Shown here piece after piece: positions 31,502 through 39,680 of a stretch of DNA of 64,000 bases. This DNA is from Actinomadura rupiterrae. Lineage in GTDB: Bacteria > Actinomycetota > Actinomycetes > Streptosporangiales > Streptosporangiaceae. The DNA lies in assembly GCF_024172125.1 (NCBI RefSeq), contig NZ_JAMZEA010000011.1:1-64000 (forward strand). Direction: 5' to 3'. Each line of letters starts with the position of its first letter. The first letter of the stretch is position 1. The notes beneath the pieces were generated by a model. It saw only the letters and a program-made list of their open reading frames with translations. It did not search any database and had not been told where the DNA came from. A program made the translations under genes and the position numbers.

Positions 31502-32497
31502 ATGCGTTACACCACGATCGGATCCGACCCGGCGACCGCCCGCACCGTCAGTGCCCTCGCGCTGGGAGCGATGCGCTTCGGCACCACGACCGACGAGGCG
31601 ACGTCGTACGCGATCCTGGACCGGTTCGTCGAAGCGGGCGGCTCGTTCATCGACACCTCGAACAACTACGCGTACTGGGTGAACGGGACCCAGGGCGGTG
31701 AGAGCGAGGCGCTGCTCGGCCGCTGGCGGCGCAGCCGCGGCGTCACCGACGAGGTGGTGATCGCCACCAAGGTCGGGGGCCGTCCGACCAAGCCCGCGAC
31801 CCGGCTCGCCGACCACGCCGAAGGCCTCGCCCCAGCCGTCCTGCGGGAGCAGGCCGACCGCAGCCGCGAGCGGCTCGGCGTCGACCGGATCGACCTCTAC
31901 TACGCGCACATCCCGGACATGTGGCACGGCACCCCGCTCGCCGACACCGTCGCCGGGTTCGGGGAGCTGGTCGCGGACGGCACCGTGGGCCTGCTCGGGC
32001 TGAGCAACTTCTGGGCCTGGCAGCTTGAGCGGGCGCGGCGGCTGGCGGACGCCTCCGGGGCGGCCCGGGCCGATGTGTTCCAGTACCAGCACAGCTACCT
32101 GCGGATGCGGACCGACATCCCGGACCCGCGTTTCGGCCAGGACGGCGAGTTCGGCACCGCGGACGGCTCGATCCTCAGCTATGTGCGCGCCGAGGCCGGC
32201 ACCACCCTGGTCGCCTACTCACCGCTCCTGGGCGGCGCCTACGCCCGGCAGGACAAGCCGCTGGACGAGGCCTTCGACCACCGGGGGACGACCAACCGGC
32301 TGGCCGCGCTCGACGCGGTCGCGCGGGAGACCGGAGCGACCCGGAACCAGGTCGTCCTGGCCTGGATGATCGGCGGCGAGCTGCCCGCCGTGCCGCTCGC
32401 GGGCTTCTCCTCGCTCGCGCAGCTGGACGAGGCGCTGGCGGCGGTCGACCTCGACCTCACCGACGATCAGCGGCGGCGGCTCGACGAGGCTCACTGA
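31502..32497 (+). CDS. Aldo/keto reductase (second of the divergent pair)
   Basis: 331 residues from ATG 31502. It has DTSNNYAYW (Asp and Tyr of the tetrad), IATKVGGRP (Lys) and LYYAHIPDMW (His), followed by the LVAYSPLLGGAY cofactor loop. It belongs to the large AKR family but is only distantly similar to its neighbour. No ribosome site precedes it, consistent with a leaderless transcript from the MerR-type promoter. Its 3' end overlaps the convergent MerR gene by 41 bases. Confidence 0.93.
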   Translation: MRYTTIGSDPATARTVSALALGAMRFGTTTDEATSYAILDRFVEAGGSFIDTSNNYAYWVNGTQGGESEALLGRWRRSRGVTDEVVIATKVGGRPTKPATRLADHAEGLAPAVLREQADRSRERLGVDRIDLYYAHIPDMWHGTPLADTVAGFGELVADGTVGLLGLSNFWAWQLERARRLADASGAARADVFQYQHSYLRMRTDIPDPRFGQDGEFGTADGSILSYVRAEAGTTLVAYSPLLGGAYARQDKPLDEAFDHRGTTNRLAALDAVARETGATRNQVVLAWMIGGELPAVPLAGFSSLAQLDEALAAVDLDLTDDQRRRLDEAH

Positions 32498-32888
32498 GCG
32501 CGGTGTCGGGACCCTCGCAGGTGGCGATGGCGCCGGTGTGGTAATCGATCTTGCGGTCGATCGCCGCGAGGTGCTCCATCGCCTCCGCGAGGTTCCGGCG
32601 CACCCGCTCCCGGTGCGCGGCGAGCAGCTCCAGCCGCTCGCGCTCGTTCCCGGCGCCGTTGCGGACGGCCTCCGCGTAGCGCCGGATCTCGCGGATCGGC
32701 ATGCCGGTGGCGCGCAGCTTGCTGATCAGGTCGATCCAGTCGAGGTCGTGCTCGGTGTAGCGGCGGTGCCCGGACTCGGCCCGGCTGACGCCCAGCAGCA
32801 GCCCGTCCCGCTCGTAGTAGCGCAGCGTGTGCACGGTGAGGCCGGTGCGCGCGGCTGCATCGGCAATGGTCAGGCCATGGTTCGTCAC
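32457..32888 (-). CDS. MerR family transcriptional regulator
   Basis: 143 residues from GTG 32888. The N-terminal winged helix reads LTIADAAARTGLTVHTLRYY (residues 6-25), continuing ERDGLL, then RRYTEHDLDWIDLISKLRATGMPI; a dimerisation helix follows (85-115). No metal-binding cysteines occur, so it belongs to the effector- or aldehyde-responsive type often paired with aldo/keto reductases or alcohol dehydrogenases. Its own promoter and those of both reductases share one element, so I infer it activates all three. Start: the -10 ends 6 bases before GTG and no ribosome site is present. Confidence 0.93.
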   Translation of the reverse strand: MTNHGLTIADAAARTGLTVHTLRYYERDGLLLGVSRAESGHRRYTEHDLDWIDLISKLRATGMPIREIRRYAEAVRNGAGNERERLELLAAHRERVRRNLAEAMEHLAAIDRKIDYHTGAIATCEGPDTALSEPRRAAAADRR

Positions 32889-32894
32889 GAGATC

Positions 32895-32925
32895 AGCATT
32901 CTGCCTGGAGTGCGCTCTAAGTCAA
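32895..32925 (-). promoter_or_regulatory. MerR-type autoregulatory promoter
   Basis: On the minus strand: -35 TTGACT (32920-32925), a 19-base spacer holding GAGCGCACTCCAG (32905-32917), -10 AATGCT (32895-32900), GTG start at 32888. The 13-mer and its 2-base offset from the -35 are identical to those of the first reductase promoter. Confidence 0.7.
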
Positions 32926-32968
32926 GGGCGCGACGCGTCGCTCGCCCCGGCACAAGCTCCCCGCCTCC

Positions 32969-33499
32969 TCAGCCGACGCGTTGGGCTAGGGAGACGATGA
33001 TGCCTTCCGGGCCGCGCACATAGGCCATCCGCCAGGACTGCTCGTGCTGGCCGACGCCTCCGACCAGGCCGTAGCCGTCGGCGGCGAGTTGGTCGAGCGC
33101 CGCGTCCAGGTCGTCCACCTCGAAGGCCACGTTGCGCAACCCGAGTTCGTTGGCCATGGCGTCGGGAAGGCCCGGCCGGTGGTCGGGACGGTCGAAGCTG
33201 GACAGCTCCAGCGTGGTGCCGCCCCCGGGCGGGGCGAGCATCACGATCTGGGTGCGGGAGTCGGGGATGCCGATGACGGTGTCGAGGAACTCGCCCTCGA
33301 CGGCCATCGGCGCGCCTACGACCTCCAGGCCGAGCCGGACGAAGAACTCCGTGGCTGCGGCCAGGTCCGCGACGGTGATGCCCACGTGGTCGAAGCGGCG
33401 GATGCGCGACCCCGGCCCCGGTGGCTGATCCGAGGGCTTGCGGTCGGTGCGGGACGGGGCTGACGCGGGGCGTGCTGCGGCGTCTTCGGGGTCGAGCAT
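32969..33499 (-). CDS. VOC family (glyoxalase/bleomycin-resistance-like) protein
   Basis: 176 residues from ATG 33499, with AAAGGAG ending 6 bases before. After a 30-residue Pro-rich tail the paired beta-alpha-beta-beta-beta units begin: FDHVGITVADLAAATEFF (metal His), a central LELSSF strand, LRNVAFEVDDLDAALDQL, and the ending MAYVRGPEGIIVSLAQ (Glu). All three or four vicinal-chelate positions appear present, so a metal-dependent lyase, dioxygenase or isomerase is plausible. It is the last gene of the AraC, RibD-like, SDR series on this strand. Substrate unknown. Confidence 0.88.
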   Translation of the reverse strand: MLDPEDAAARPASAPSRTDRKPSDQPPGPGSRIRRFDHVGITVADLAAATEFFVRLGLEVVGAPMAVEGEFLDTVIGIPDSRTQIVMLAPPGGGTTLELSSFDRPDHRPGLPDAMANELGLRNVAFEVDDLDAALDQLAADGYGLVGGVGQHEQSWRMAYVRGPEGIIVSLAQRVG

Positions 33500-33539
33500 G
33501 CTTTCTCCTTTACCAAGTGGGGTGGGACGGGATCGCTGG

Positions 33540-34460
33540 TCAGCGGGCATGGTCGGCGCGCCAGTCCACGTAGTCGGCGACCGCGCGGTGCAGGTCGTAG
33601 GCCGGGACGAAGCCGGTGTCGGCGACCAGGCGGGTGATGTCGAGGTAGGGGTCGGGGCCGGTTCCGCTGCTGCGGCCGGGGTGCAAGGGCAGCCGGGCGC
33701 CGGGCACGGCGGCCTGGACGGCCTCGACCAGCTGGCGCCCGGTGTACGGGGTGCCGTTGGAGACGTTGTAGGTGTCGTGCGCCAAGGTGTCGGCGGCGAT
33801 CAGCGAGGCGATGGCGCGTCCGGTGTCGGGGGCGTAGCACAGGTCCCCGCCGTCGTCGGCGTACAGCGGCGCCGGCTGCTCGCCCCGCAGGACGGTACTG
33901 ATGTAAGGCGGGATCGGGTTGAAGGGCGACGCGGGGTCCATCAGCGGTCCCCAGGTGCTGCCGATCCGCAGCACGACCGGATGCACGCCGGTGCCCTGCA
34001 AGGCGTTGGTGACCAGAGGTTCGACGGCCTTCTTGAACGCGATGATCGGATGCGGCACCTGGACGGCCGGGATTTCCAGATCCTCGTGCCAGGGGATTTC
34101 GGGCCGGCCGATGTAGGCGCCGAGGCTGCTCGCGACCGCGAACCGGCGCACCTTCCACTGGCGTGCGGCGTCCAGGGCGTTGAGCAGGCCCGCGGTGTCG
34201 GTGCGGAAGTAGGGGAGCGGGTCTGCGCCGGGGACGCTGCCGGCGAGGTGGACGATGTCGCTGATCGAGTGCCGCGATCCCAAGGCGAGGAAGGCGTCCC
34301 GGTCGGTGACGTCCAGCGGTTCCACCACGACCCGATCGGTCAGGAACGCGGGGACCTCGGTGCGCCCGTGGGCGGTCACGACGACGTCGCGTCCGAGGTC
34401 GGTCAGGGCGCACGCGGTCTGCGCGCCGATCATGCCCAGGCCGCCGGTCACCAGGATCAT
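33540..34460 (-). CDS. Extended SDR / NAD-dependent epimerase-like protein lacking the catalytic Tyr
   Basis: 306 residues from ATG 34460, in an ATGA overlap with the reductase-like gene before it. The NAD-binding GGLGMIG is at residues 6-12 and VASSLGAYIG supplies the serine strand. Where the YxxxK motif is expected the sequence reads PIIAFKKAVE: the lysine and the following glutamate remain but the tyrosine position is isoleucine. Either catalysis is altered or the protein binds nucleotide without the usual chemistry. The sequence is otherwise a normal-length epimerase/dehydratase. Confidence 0.87.
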   Translation of the reverse strand: MILVTGGLGMIGAQTACALTDLGRDVVVTAHGRTEVPAFLTDRVVVEPLDVTDRDAFLALGSRHSISDIVHLAGSVPGADPLPYFRTDTAGLLNALDAARQWKVRRFAVASSLGAYIGRPEIPWHEDLEIPAVQVPHPIIAFKKAVEPLVTNALQGTGVHPVVLRIGSTWGPLMDPASPFNPIPPYISTVLRGEQPAPLYADDGGDLCYAPDTGRAIASLIAADTLAHDTYNVSNGTPYTGRQLVEAVQAAVPGARLPLHPGRSSGTGPDPYLDITRLVADTGFVPAYDLHRAVADYVDWRADHAR

Positions 34461-35050
34461 CGGGTCACCTCGTAGTGCAGGTGCGTGACGTCCGGGGCGG
34501 TGACCGCGTCGAGCAGCCGCAGCCGGACGTGCGCGGGCAGGGGCTGGAAGAACGGCCGGCCGGCGCCGAGCAGGATCGGCACCTGGTGCAGCACCACCTC
34601 ATCGACCAGCCCGGCCGCCAACGCCTCGGTCGTCACGCTTCCGCCCATCAGGGCCACGTCCCTGCCGCCGGCCAGGTCGCGGGCGACGGCCAGGGCGTCC
34701 TTGATACCGGTGCTGACGAAGGTCTGCCGGGCGTGGTCCTGCGGCGCCGGGCGGTGGCTGAGCACGACCAGCGGCGCGTCCGGGTGCGGGGTGCCGCCGC
34801 CGTCCCAGCCGGAGTCGTCGTAGGTGTTGCGGCCGCAGAGGGTGGCGCCGATGCGGGCGGCGAGCGCGTCGAAGACGCGGACGCTGGGCTCGCTCAGTGT
34901 GAACCCGTTGAACACCGTGCTGGGGCTGTCGCCGCTGAAGTACCAGTCGAACAGCATCCCGGCGTCGCCGAGGCCGCGTCCCGGACCGGGGTCGCGGCCG
35001 GTGATGTAGCCGTCGACGGAAACCGACAGCGCTGTGATGACCTTGCTCAT
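34457..35050 (-). CDS. RibD C-terminal / dihydrofolate reductase-like reductase
   Basis: 197 residues from ATG 35050. It starts with the family opening VITALSVSVDGYITG, has GATLCGRNTYDDSGW, and ends with DVALMGGSVTTEALAAGLVDEVVLHQVPILLGAGRPFF, the conserved C-terminal block of the RibD_C superfamily. Such small NADPH-dependent proteins in actinobacteria have no fixed role. It lies between the AraC gene and the SDR gene, with a 4-base overlap downstream and 83 bases upstream. Confidence 0.9.
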   Translation of the reverse strand: MSKVITALSVSVDGYITGRDPGPGRGLGDAGMLFDWYFSGDSPSTVFNGFTLSEPSVRVFDALAARIGATLCGRNTYDDSGWDGGGTPHPDAPLVVLSHRPAPQDHARQTFVSTGIKDALAVARDLAGGRDVALMGGSVTTEALAAGLVDEVVLHQVPILLGAGRPFFQPLPAHVRLRLLDAVTAPDVTHLHYEVTR

Positions 35051-35133
35051 GAGCCGGCCTTCCGTGGGTGATCAGGCACACGGTGACGCTATGAGGTGGC
35101 GCGGCGGTTCGTCTTGAACGAATCGCGCATGCG

Positions 35134-36054
35134 TCAAAGCCGCCGCCGTGGCGTCCTGCGGGAGGCGAGGAAGGAGCGGTAGGACGCGGCGTGGTCGTGT
35201 TCGCGCAGGCAGCGGTCGACTTCGCCGCCGAACAGGGCGCTGGGCGTGACACCGGCCAGGCGCAGGCATTCCCGGGTGAGGTGGGACTGATCGGCGTAGC
35301 CGACATCGGTCGCGAACCCGGCCATCGATTCGGCGCCCGGCTGGCCGAGCGGCGTGGTCGCGGCCTGGGCCAGCGCCAGGAAGCCCTGGAACCGCAGGGT
35401 CCGCTGGAGCACCTTCGGGGACACGCCCACCACGTGCAGGCAGCGGCGGCGCAGTTGGCTGGCCGACAGTCCCAGGTGCGAGGCGAGGACGCCGACCTCG
35501 GCCCGCTGCCAGGGCATCAGCAACCGGACCGCCTCGTCCATGAGCCGATCCGGTCCGGGCGCCGCACGCATCTCCTGCAGCAGGCGGGCTTGGAGCAGCG
35601 CGAGGGCCGCTTCGGGGGTGGGCGCGTTCATCATGGCCTCGCCGAGCTGGTCCACCCACCGGTGCCCCAGTTCGCGCAGCGTGACCCACTGGTCAAGCAG
35701 TTCGGCCGGGGCGACCGGGAGCAGCGGGTTGCTGCCGGGGCGGAACCGGATCCCGACGATGGTGGTACGGGCCGGGACGATGTCCAGAGCCGGGCCGGTC
35801 AGCGGACCGAGCAGCTGCGGCTCGCCGCCGAGCGGCCAGTGCAGGTCGACGCCGCCTGCGGGGAGGCGGCGCTGGACGTAGGGCACGTCCTCGGTGCGGT
35901 GCACCCAGACCGTCTGCACCAGCGCCGCCAACCCCGGTTCCGGCAGCCGCTCGACGTAGGACCGCACTACTCCGGTGTCGGCTTCCAGGGCGGACGCGGC
36001 CTCGCCTGCAGGCAGCGGCGCCTGGATGGTCTGCTCCCGTCTCCGACCGCTCAC
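35134..36054 (-). CDS. AraC family transcriptional regulator
   Basis: 306 residues if it starts at GTG 36054; the open frame runs further up, but there the protein looks non-coding (Arg/Pro-rich). An N-terminal sensing domain of the DUF6597 type (about 40-150, RRLPAGGVDLHWPLGG) is followed by two helix-turn-helix units: VGVLASHLGLSASQLRRR and MAGFATDVGYADQSHLTREC. It is first in the minus-strand series that continues to the RibD-like, SDR and VOC genes, which it probably controls. A perfect 16-base palindrome lies 80 bases upstream. Confidence 0.9.
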   Translation of the reverse strand: MSGRRREQTIQAPLPAGEAASALEADTGVVRSYVERLPEPGLAALVQTVWVHRTEDVPYVQRRLPAGGVDLHWPLGGEPQLLGPLTGPALDIVPARTTIVGIRFRPGSNPLLPVAPAELLDQWVTLRELGHRWVDQLGEAMMNAPTPEAALALLQARLLQEMRAAPGPDRLMDEAVRLLMPWQRAEVGVLASHLGLSASQLRRRCLHVVGVSPKVLQRTLRFQGFLALAQAATTPLGQPGAESMAGFATDVGYADQSHLTRECLRLAGVTPSALFGGEVDRCLREHDHAASYRSFLASRRTPRRRL

Positions 36055-36133
36055 GCACCCGTCCTCGCTGCTCGCTCGCCGGCACCCTCGGCGAGGCCAC
36101 CTCGAACGCGATCTCACTCGTCCAGGTAACAGC

Positions 36134-36149
36134 TTACTCACGTGAGTAA
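36134..36149. promoter_or_regulatory. Perfect 16-base palindrome TTACTCACGTGAGTAA
   Basis: Lies in the 221-base gap between the divergent AraC and GNAT genes. Size and symmetry are those of TetR-family operators, yet neither neighbour is a TetR protein. Confidence 0.65.
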
Positions 36150-36275
36150 CTACGACGGCTCGCCCTCGGGTCCGTGATGCCGCGACATGCCCGATTCGAG
36201 GCGATCTTGTAAGGTGCGATGTCGCCTGGTGCTCATGACGTGGCCGCTGGTGCGGTTCGCAGGGGAAGGGGTGCG

Positions 36276-36911
36276 ATGGTCGCGGACATGGTCGGAACAT
36301 GGGTGGCGGGCTGGGCGAGGTCGCGGCGGACGCCTCCGCCGGTCGCGCATCCCTGGGGCTTCTACATCGACGTCGCCGACGACCCCGCCGAGGTGGGACG
36401 CCACGTCCTCCCCGAGGCCGAGGAGCAGCTGGTCCGGCGCGCCGCCGCCTCGGTGACCGACTCGCGGACCTGGATGAAGATGCCCGCCGAGCCCGAGGAC
36501 GTCGAGCCGTGGCTGTCGCCGGGCTGGGTGATGGCCTGGGAGGACGCCGGCCACCTGATGGCCCTGGACCTCGCGGCCACCGCGCCGCGTCCGCCCGACG
36601 GGTACAGCGTGACCGTGGAGTCTCTGGACGGCGTCGTCCACCTGCGCGTGCTGGACGCGGCGGGCGAGCCGGCGGCCAAGGGGCAGATGGCGGTCCTCGG
36701 CGAGGCCGTGGTGGTGGACCGGGTGCGGACCGAGGAGGCGCATCGGCGGCGCGGCCTGGGCGGCTTCGTGATGCGCGCGCTCGCCGACGAGGCCGTGGAC
36801 CGGGGCGCGGTGCTGGGCGTCCTCGGCGCGACCGACGCCGGACGCGCGCTGTACCAGACGCTCGGCTGGAAGAAGCACGCCACCCTGGCCGAATGCGTCT
36901 ACCGGCCCTGA
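36276..36911 (+). CDS. GNAT family N-acetyltransferase
   Basis: 211 residues from ATG 36276, preceded by GGGGAAGGG. The N-terminal 90 residues are not recognised. The acetyl-CoA fold follows, with VVDRVRTEEAHRRRGLGGFV (the Q/RxxGxG/A loop as RRRGLG), MRALADEAV, and GATDAGRALYQTLGW at the end, the usual GNAT strand-helix pair. Substrate is not predictable. It converges with the P450 gene. Confidence 0.9.
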   Translation: MVADMVGTWVAGWARSRRTPPPVAHPWGFYIDVADDPAEVGRHVLPEAEEQLVRRAAASVTDSRTWMKMPAEPEDVEPWLSPGWVMAWEDAGHLMALDLAATAPRPPDGYSVTVESLDGVVHLRVLDAAGEPAAKGQMAVLGEAVVVDRVRTEEAHRRRGLGGFVMRALADEAVDRGAVLGVLGATDAGRALYQTLGWKKHATLAECVYRP

Positions 36912-36951
36912 CACACCTCCCGGCGGGACGCCGGCAATTGACGAAGGCCGT

Positions 36952-38196
36952 TCACCGAACCGTCGTTCCGGACGGGGTGAAGGTGACCGGAAGTTCGGCG
37001 AGTCCGCGCAGGGACGACGTCCGCCAGCGCAGTTGTTCGGCGGGCTTGGCCAAGGCGAGGTCGGGAAGGCGGCGCAGGGCCGTGCCGATGGCGACTTCCG
37101 CTTCGAGGCGGGCGAGGGCGGCGCCGAGGCAGAAATGGATGCCGTGGCCGAATCCGACGTGCGGTGTTTGGCTGCGGTGAATGTCGAACCGGTGCGGCGC
37201 GCTGTAGCGGGCCGGGTCGCGGTTGGCGGCGGCCAGGGAGGTGACGACCAGATCGCCGCGGCGGATGCGGGTTCCGGCCAGGTCGAGGTCGCAGGTGGCG
37301 AAGCGGGCCAGGCCCGTCCCGATCGGGCCGGTGTAGCGGATCAGCTCTTCGACCGCCGCGGGCAGCAGGTCCGGATCGTCCCGCAGGACGGCGAGCTGGT
37401 CGGGATGCAGCAGCAGCGTCATGATGCCGGTGCCGACGAGGTTGACGGTGGTCTCGTGCCCGGCCAGCACCAGCAGGATCGCCATGCCGAGCAGCTCGCG
37501 GTCCGACAGCCCCTCGGCGGACGGGCGCGGACGGGCCAGGTCGCTGAGCAGGTCGTCCTGCGGGGCGGCGCGCTTCCGGGCGATCAGGTCGGTGAAGTAG
37601 CCGGTCAGCATCCGCTGCGCGTGCTCGGCCGAGCGCAGCACCTCCGGCGGGTTCGGCGGTAGCACCAGGGCGATGGACCAGCGTCCGAAGGCGTCCCGGT
37701 CCTCCAGCGGCACGCCCAGCAGCTCGCAGATCACCGCCATGGTGAGCGGAAAGGCCAGGTCGGCGACCAGATCGGCGTGCCCGGTGGGGGCGACCTCGTC
37801 CAGCAGCAGGCCGGTGATCTCCTTCACCCGGGGCCGAAGCGTGGCGACCCGCCGGACGGTGAAGACCCGCGACACCGCCCGCCGCAGCCGGGTGTGGTCG
37901 GGCGGGTCGGTGGACAGCAGGCTGACCTCCAGCACGCTCCGCTCACCGCCGGCGGCGCCTTCGGCTGGTTCGCCGGGCCGCGGTCCGGTCGGCGGACGGG
38001 TGCTGAACCGGGCATCGGTCAGGACGGTCAGCACGTCCTCGTAGCCGGTGACGACCCAGAACTCGCCCATGCCGGGCTTGCCGACGCGCTGCACCCGCCC
38101 GGCGTCCCGGATCCGCTCCATGAGCGGGTAGGGGTCGAACATCGAGGTGAAGTCGGCGGGAAGGTGATGCACCGCGGGCGGGGTGACCGGCGTCAT
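36952..38196 (-). CDS. Cytochrome P450
   Basis: Haem monooxygenase of 414 residues, typical for actinobacterial class I CYPs. The I-helix is AGHETT (245-250), the K-helix is EELIR with E284 and R287, and the haem loop FGHGIHFCLG has the ligand C356. The start ATG 38196 has AAAGGAA nine bases upstream. No ferredoxin gene is adjacent. An MFS gene 214 bases upstream on the same strand may be co-regulated. It could hydroxylate the polyketide, but it is 14 kb away and nothing links them directly. Confidence 0.95.
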   Translation of the reverse strand: MTPVTPPAVHHLPADFTSMFDPYPLMERIRDAGRVQRVGKPGMGEFWVVTGYEDVLTVLTDARFSTRPPTGPRPGEPAEGAAGGERSVLEVSLLSTDPPDHTRLRRAVSRVFTVRRVATLRPRVKEITGLLLDEVAPTGHADLVADLAFPLTMAVICELLGVPLEDRDAFGRWSIALVLPPNPPEVLRSAEHAQRMLTGYFTDLIARKRAAPQDDLLSDLARPRPSAEGLSDRELLGMAILLVLAGHETTVNLVGTGIMTLLLHPDQLAVLRDDPDLLPAAVEELIRYTGPIGTGLARFATCDLDLAGTRIRRGDLVVTSLAAANRDPARYSAPHRFDIHRSQTPHVGFGHGIHFCLGAALARLEAEVAIGTALRRLPDLALAKPAEQLRWRTSSLRGLAELPVTFTPSGTTVR

Positions 38197-38410
38197 TTGC
38201 CGTTCCTTTCCTGGTCCGGCGCGCGAACGGTGATCAAGGGTTTATCAGAAGGCCGCGCCGGGCGGCATGGGCGAAAGTGGTCACGCGCCTTTGCAGCAAG
38301 GGTCACCAGCGCATTCATCGAAAACAACGCGCGCAGTCCCGTGCCTGGCCGCTCGTGGCCGCAATTCCTCTTGCATTCGGTCGCTGGATGCCTTAAAAAC
38401 CCCGTCCAGA

Positions 38411-39622
38411 TCAGTCGGCCGGGACGGAGCGGGGGAGTCCCCGCGTGATCAGGAACGCCGCGACCACGCCGACCACCGCGGCCCCGAACACCACCAGATG
38501 CAGCGGGACGATCTCGGCGACGGCCCCCGACAGCGCGAACCCCATGCCCTGCCAGAACATCAGGCCGGCCGCCTGGAGCGCCAGCGCGCGGGCGCGCAGC
38601 GCGTCCGGAGCGGTGGCCAGCAGCAGCCGGTCCAGGCCGAGGTGCTGCGCCCCGCCGACCCCGGCGGTCAGCAGCACGAGCAGCGTGACGACCAGGCAGG
38701 GACGCATCACGTACACCAGCAGCGGCACGAACATCACCATGTTGAGCGCGGCGACCCACCGCACTTGCAGCGCCGGACTCGCCAGCCAGGTGATCAGCAC
38801 TTCCCCGAGCACGAACCCGGTGGGTAGCGCGCCCATCAGTAGTCCGGTCTGCACGCTGCCCGCGTGCAGTTCGCGCGCGTAAGGGATCGCCAGCGCTTCG
38901 GGCGCGGCGGCCAGCATCGGCAGCACCCACGCGATCGCCAGGATCTGGCCGACCGGACGGAACCTCAAGACCTGTCCCAAACCCGACAGCGAGTCGCGCA
39001 GCAGCGGCGGACGGGCGTCGGCGTGCGGGAGCCGTTCCCGCGTGCCGATCCGCAGCACCGCCGCCGAGGTGACGAAGCACGCCGCGTTCACCAGCAGCGC
39101 GCCGCTGGGGGAGATGACCGTGAGCAGCGCGCCGCCGACCGCGAACCCGGCGATCTGCGCGCCCTGGGTGACCACGCGCAGCAGGCTGCGTCCCGGCGCG
39201 TAGGCGTGGTCGGGCAACACGTCCGCGATGGTCGCGGCGCGCGTCCCGGCGAACACCGGGGCGATGAGCCCCAGCAGGGAGGCCAGCACCAGCAGGACCG
39301 GCACGGGCGCCGCCGGAACCGCCATCAGCGCCGCGACCGTCCCTGACAGCAGGTTGCACACCACCAGCAACCGCCGCGGCGCAAGGCGGTCGACCAGCGA
39401 CGACAGCAACGTGCCCGCCAGCAGGTAGGGCATGAAGCCCACCGTGAACACCAGCGCCGCCAGGAGCGGTGACCGGCTGCGCCCGTACACCAGCACCGTC
39501 AGCGCCAGCTCGGCGACCACGGTGCCGAGCATCGAGATCACGAACGACGCGAAGATCGCGCGGAACTCGCCGACGGCCCACGCGTCCCGGTACCGGCTCC
39601 GCTGAACTGACGCCACTGTCAT
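38411..39622 (-). CDS. MFS transporter, MFS_3-like exporter family
   Basis: 403 residues from ATG 39622, giving an N-terminus MTVASVQRSRYRDAW before helix 1; an in-frame start 39 bases further up is possible. Twelve hydrophobic segments are visible. Loop 2-3 carries SSLVDRLAPRRLL, a weak motif A, and the second half has the matching WLASPALQVRW loop. It resembles the enterobactin exporter-type MFS_3 group common next to secondary-metabolite genes. Substrate unknown. Confidence 0.88.
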   Translation of the reverse strand: MTVASVQRSRYRDAWAVGEFRAIFASFVISMLGTVVAELALTVLVYGRSRSPLLAALVFTVGFMPYLLAGTLLSSLVDRLAPRRLLVVCNLLSGTVAALMAVPAAPVPVLLVLASLLGLIAPVFAGTRAATIADVLPDHAYAPGRSLLRVVTQGAQIAGFAVGGALLTVISPSGALLVNAACFVTSAAVLRIGTRERLPHADARPPLLRDSLSGLGQVLRFRPVGQILAIAWVLPMLAAAPEALAIPYARELHAGSVQTGLLMGALPTGFVLGEVLITWLASPALQVRWVAALNMVMFVPLLVYVMRPCLVVTLLVLLTAGVGGAQHLGLDRLLLATAPDALRARALALQAAGLMFWQGMGFALSGAVAEIVPLHLVVFGAAVVGVVAAFLITRGLPRSVPAD

Positions 39623-39680
39623 ACCTAGGAACGTTGCACGCGGCCCTCGGGGCACGGCCAACCTTTCGCCCTGGAACGAA

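Noticed and set aside
30388..32497. The two aldo/keto reductases as PKS tailoring genes
   Set aside because: They have their own MerR regulon and are 11 kb from the PKS; no sequence link to the cluster.
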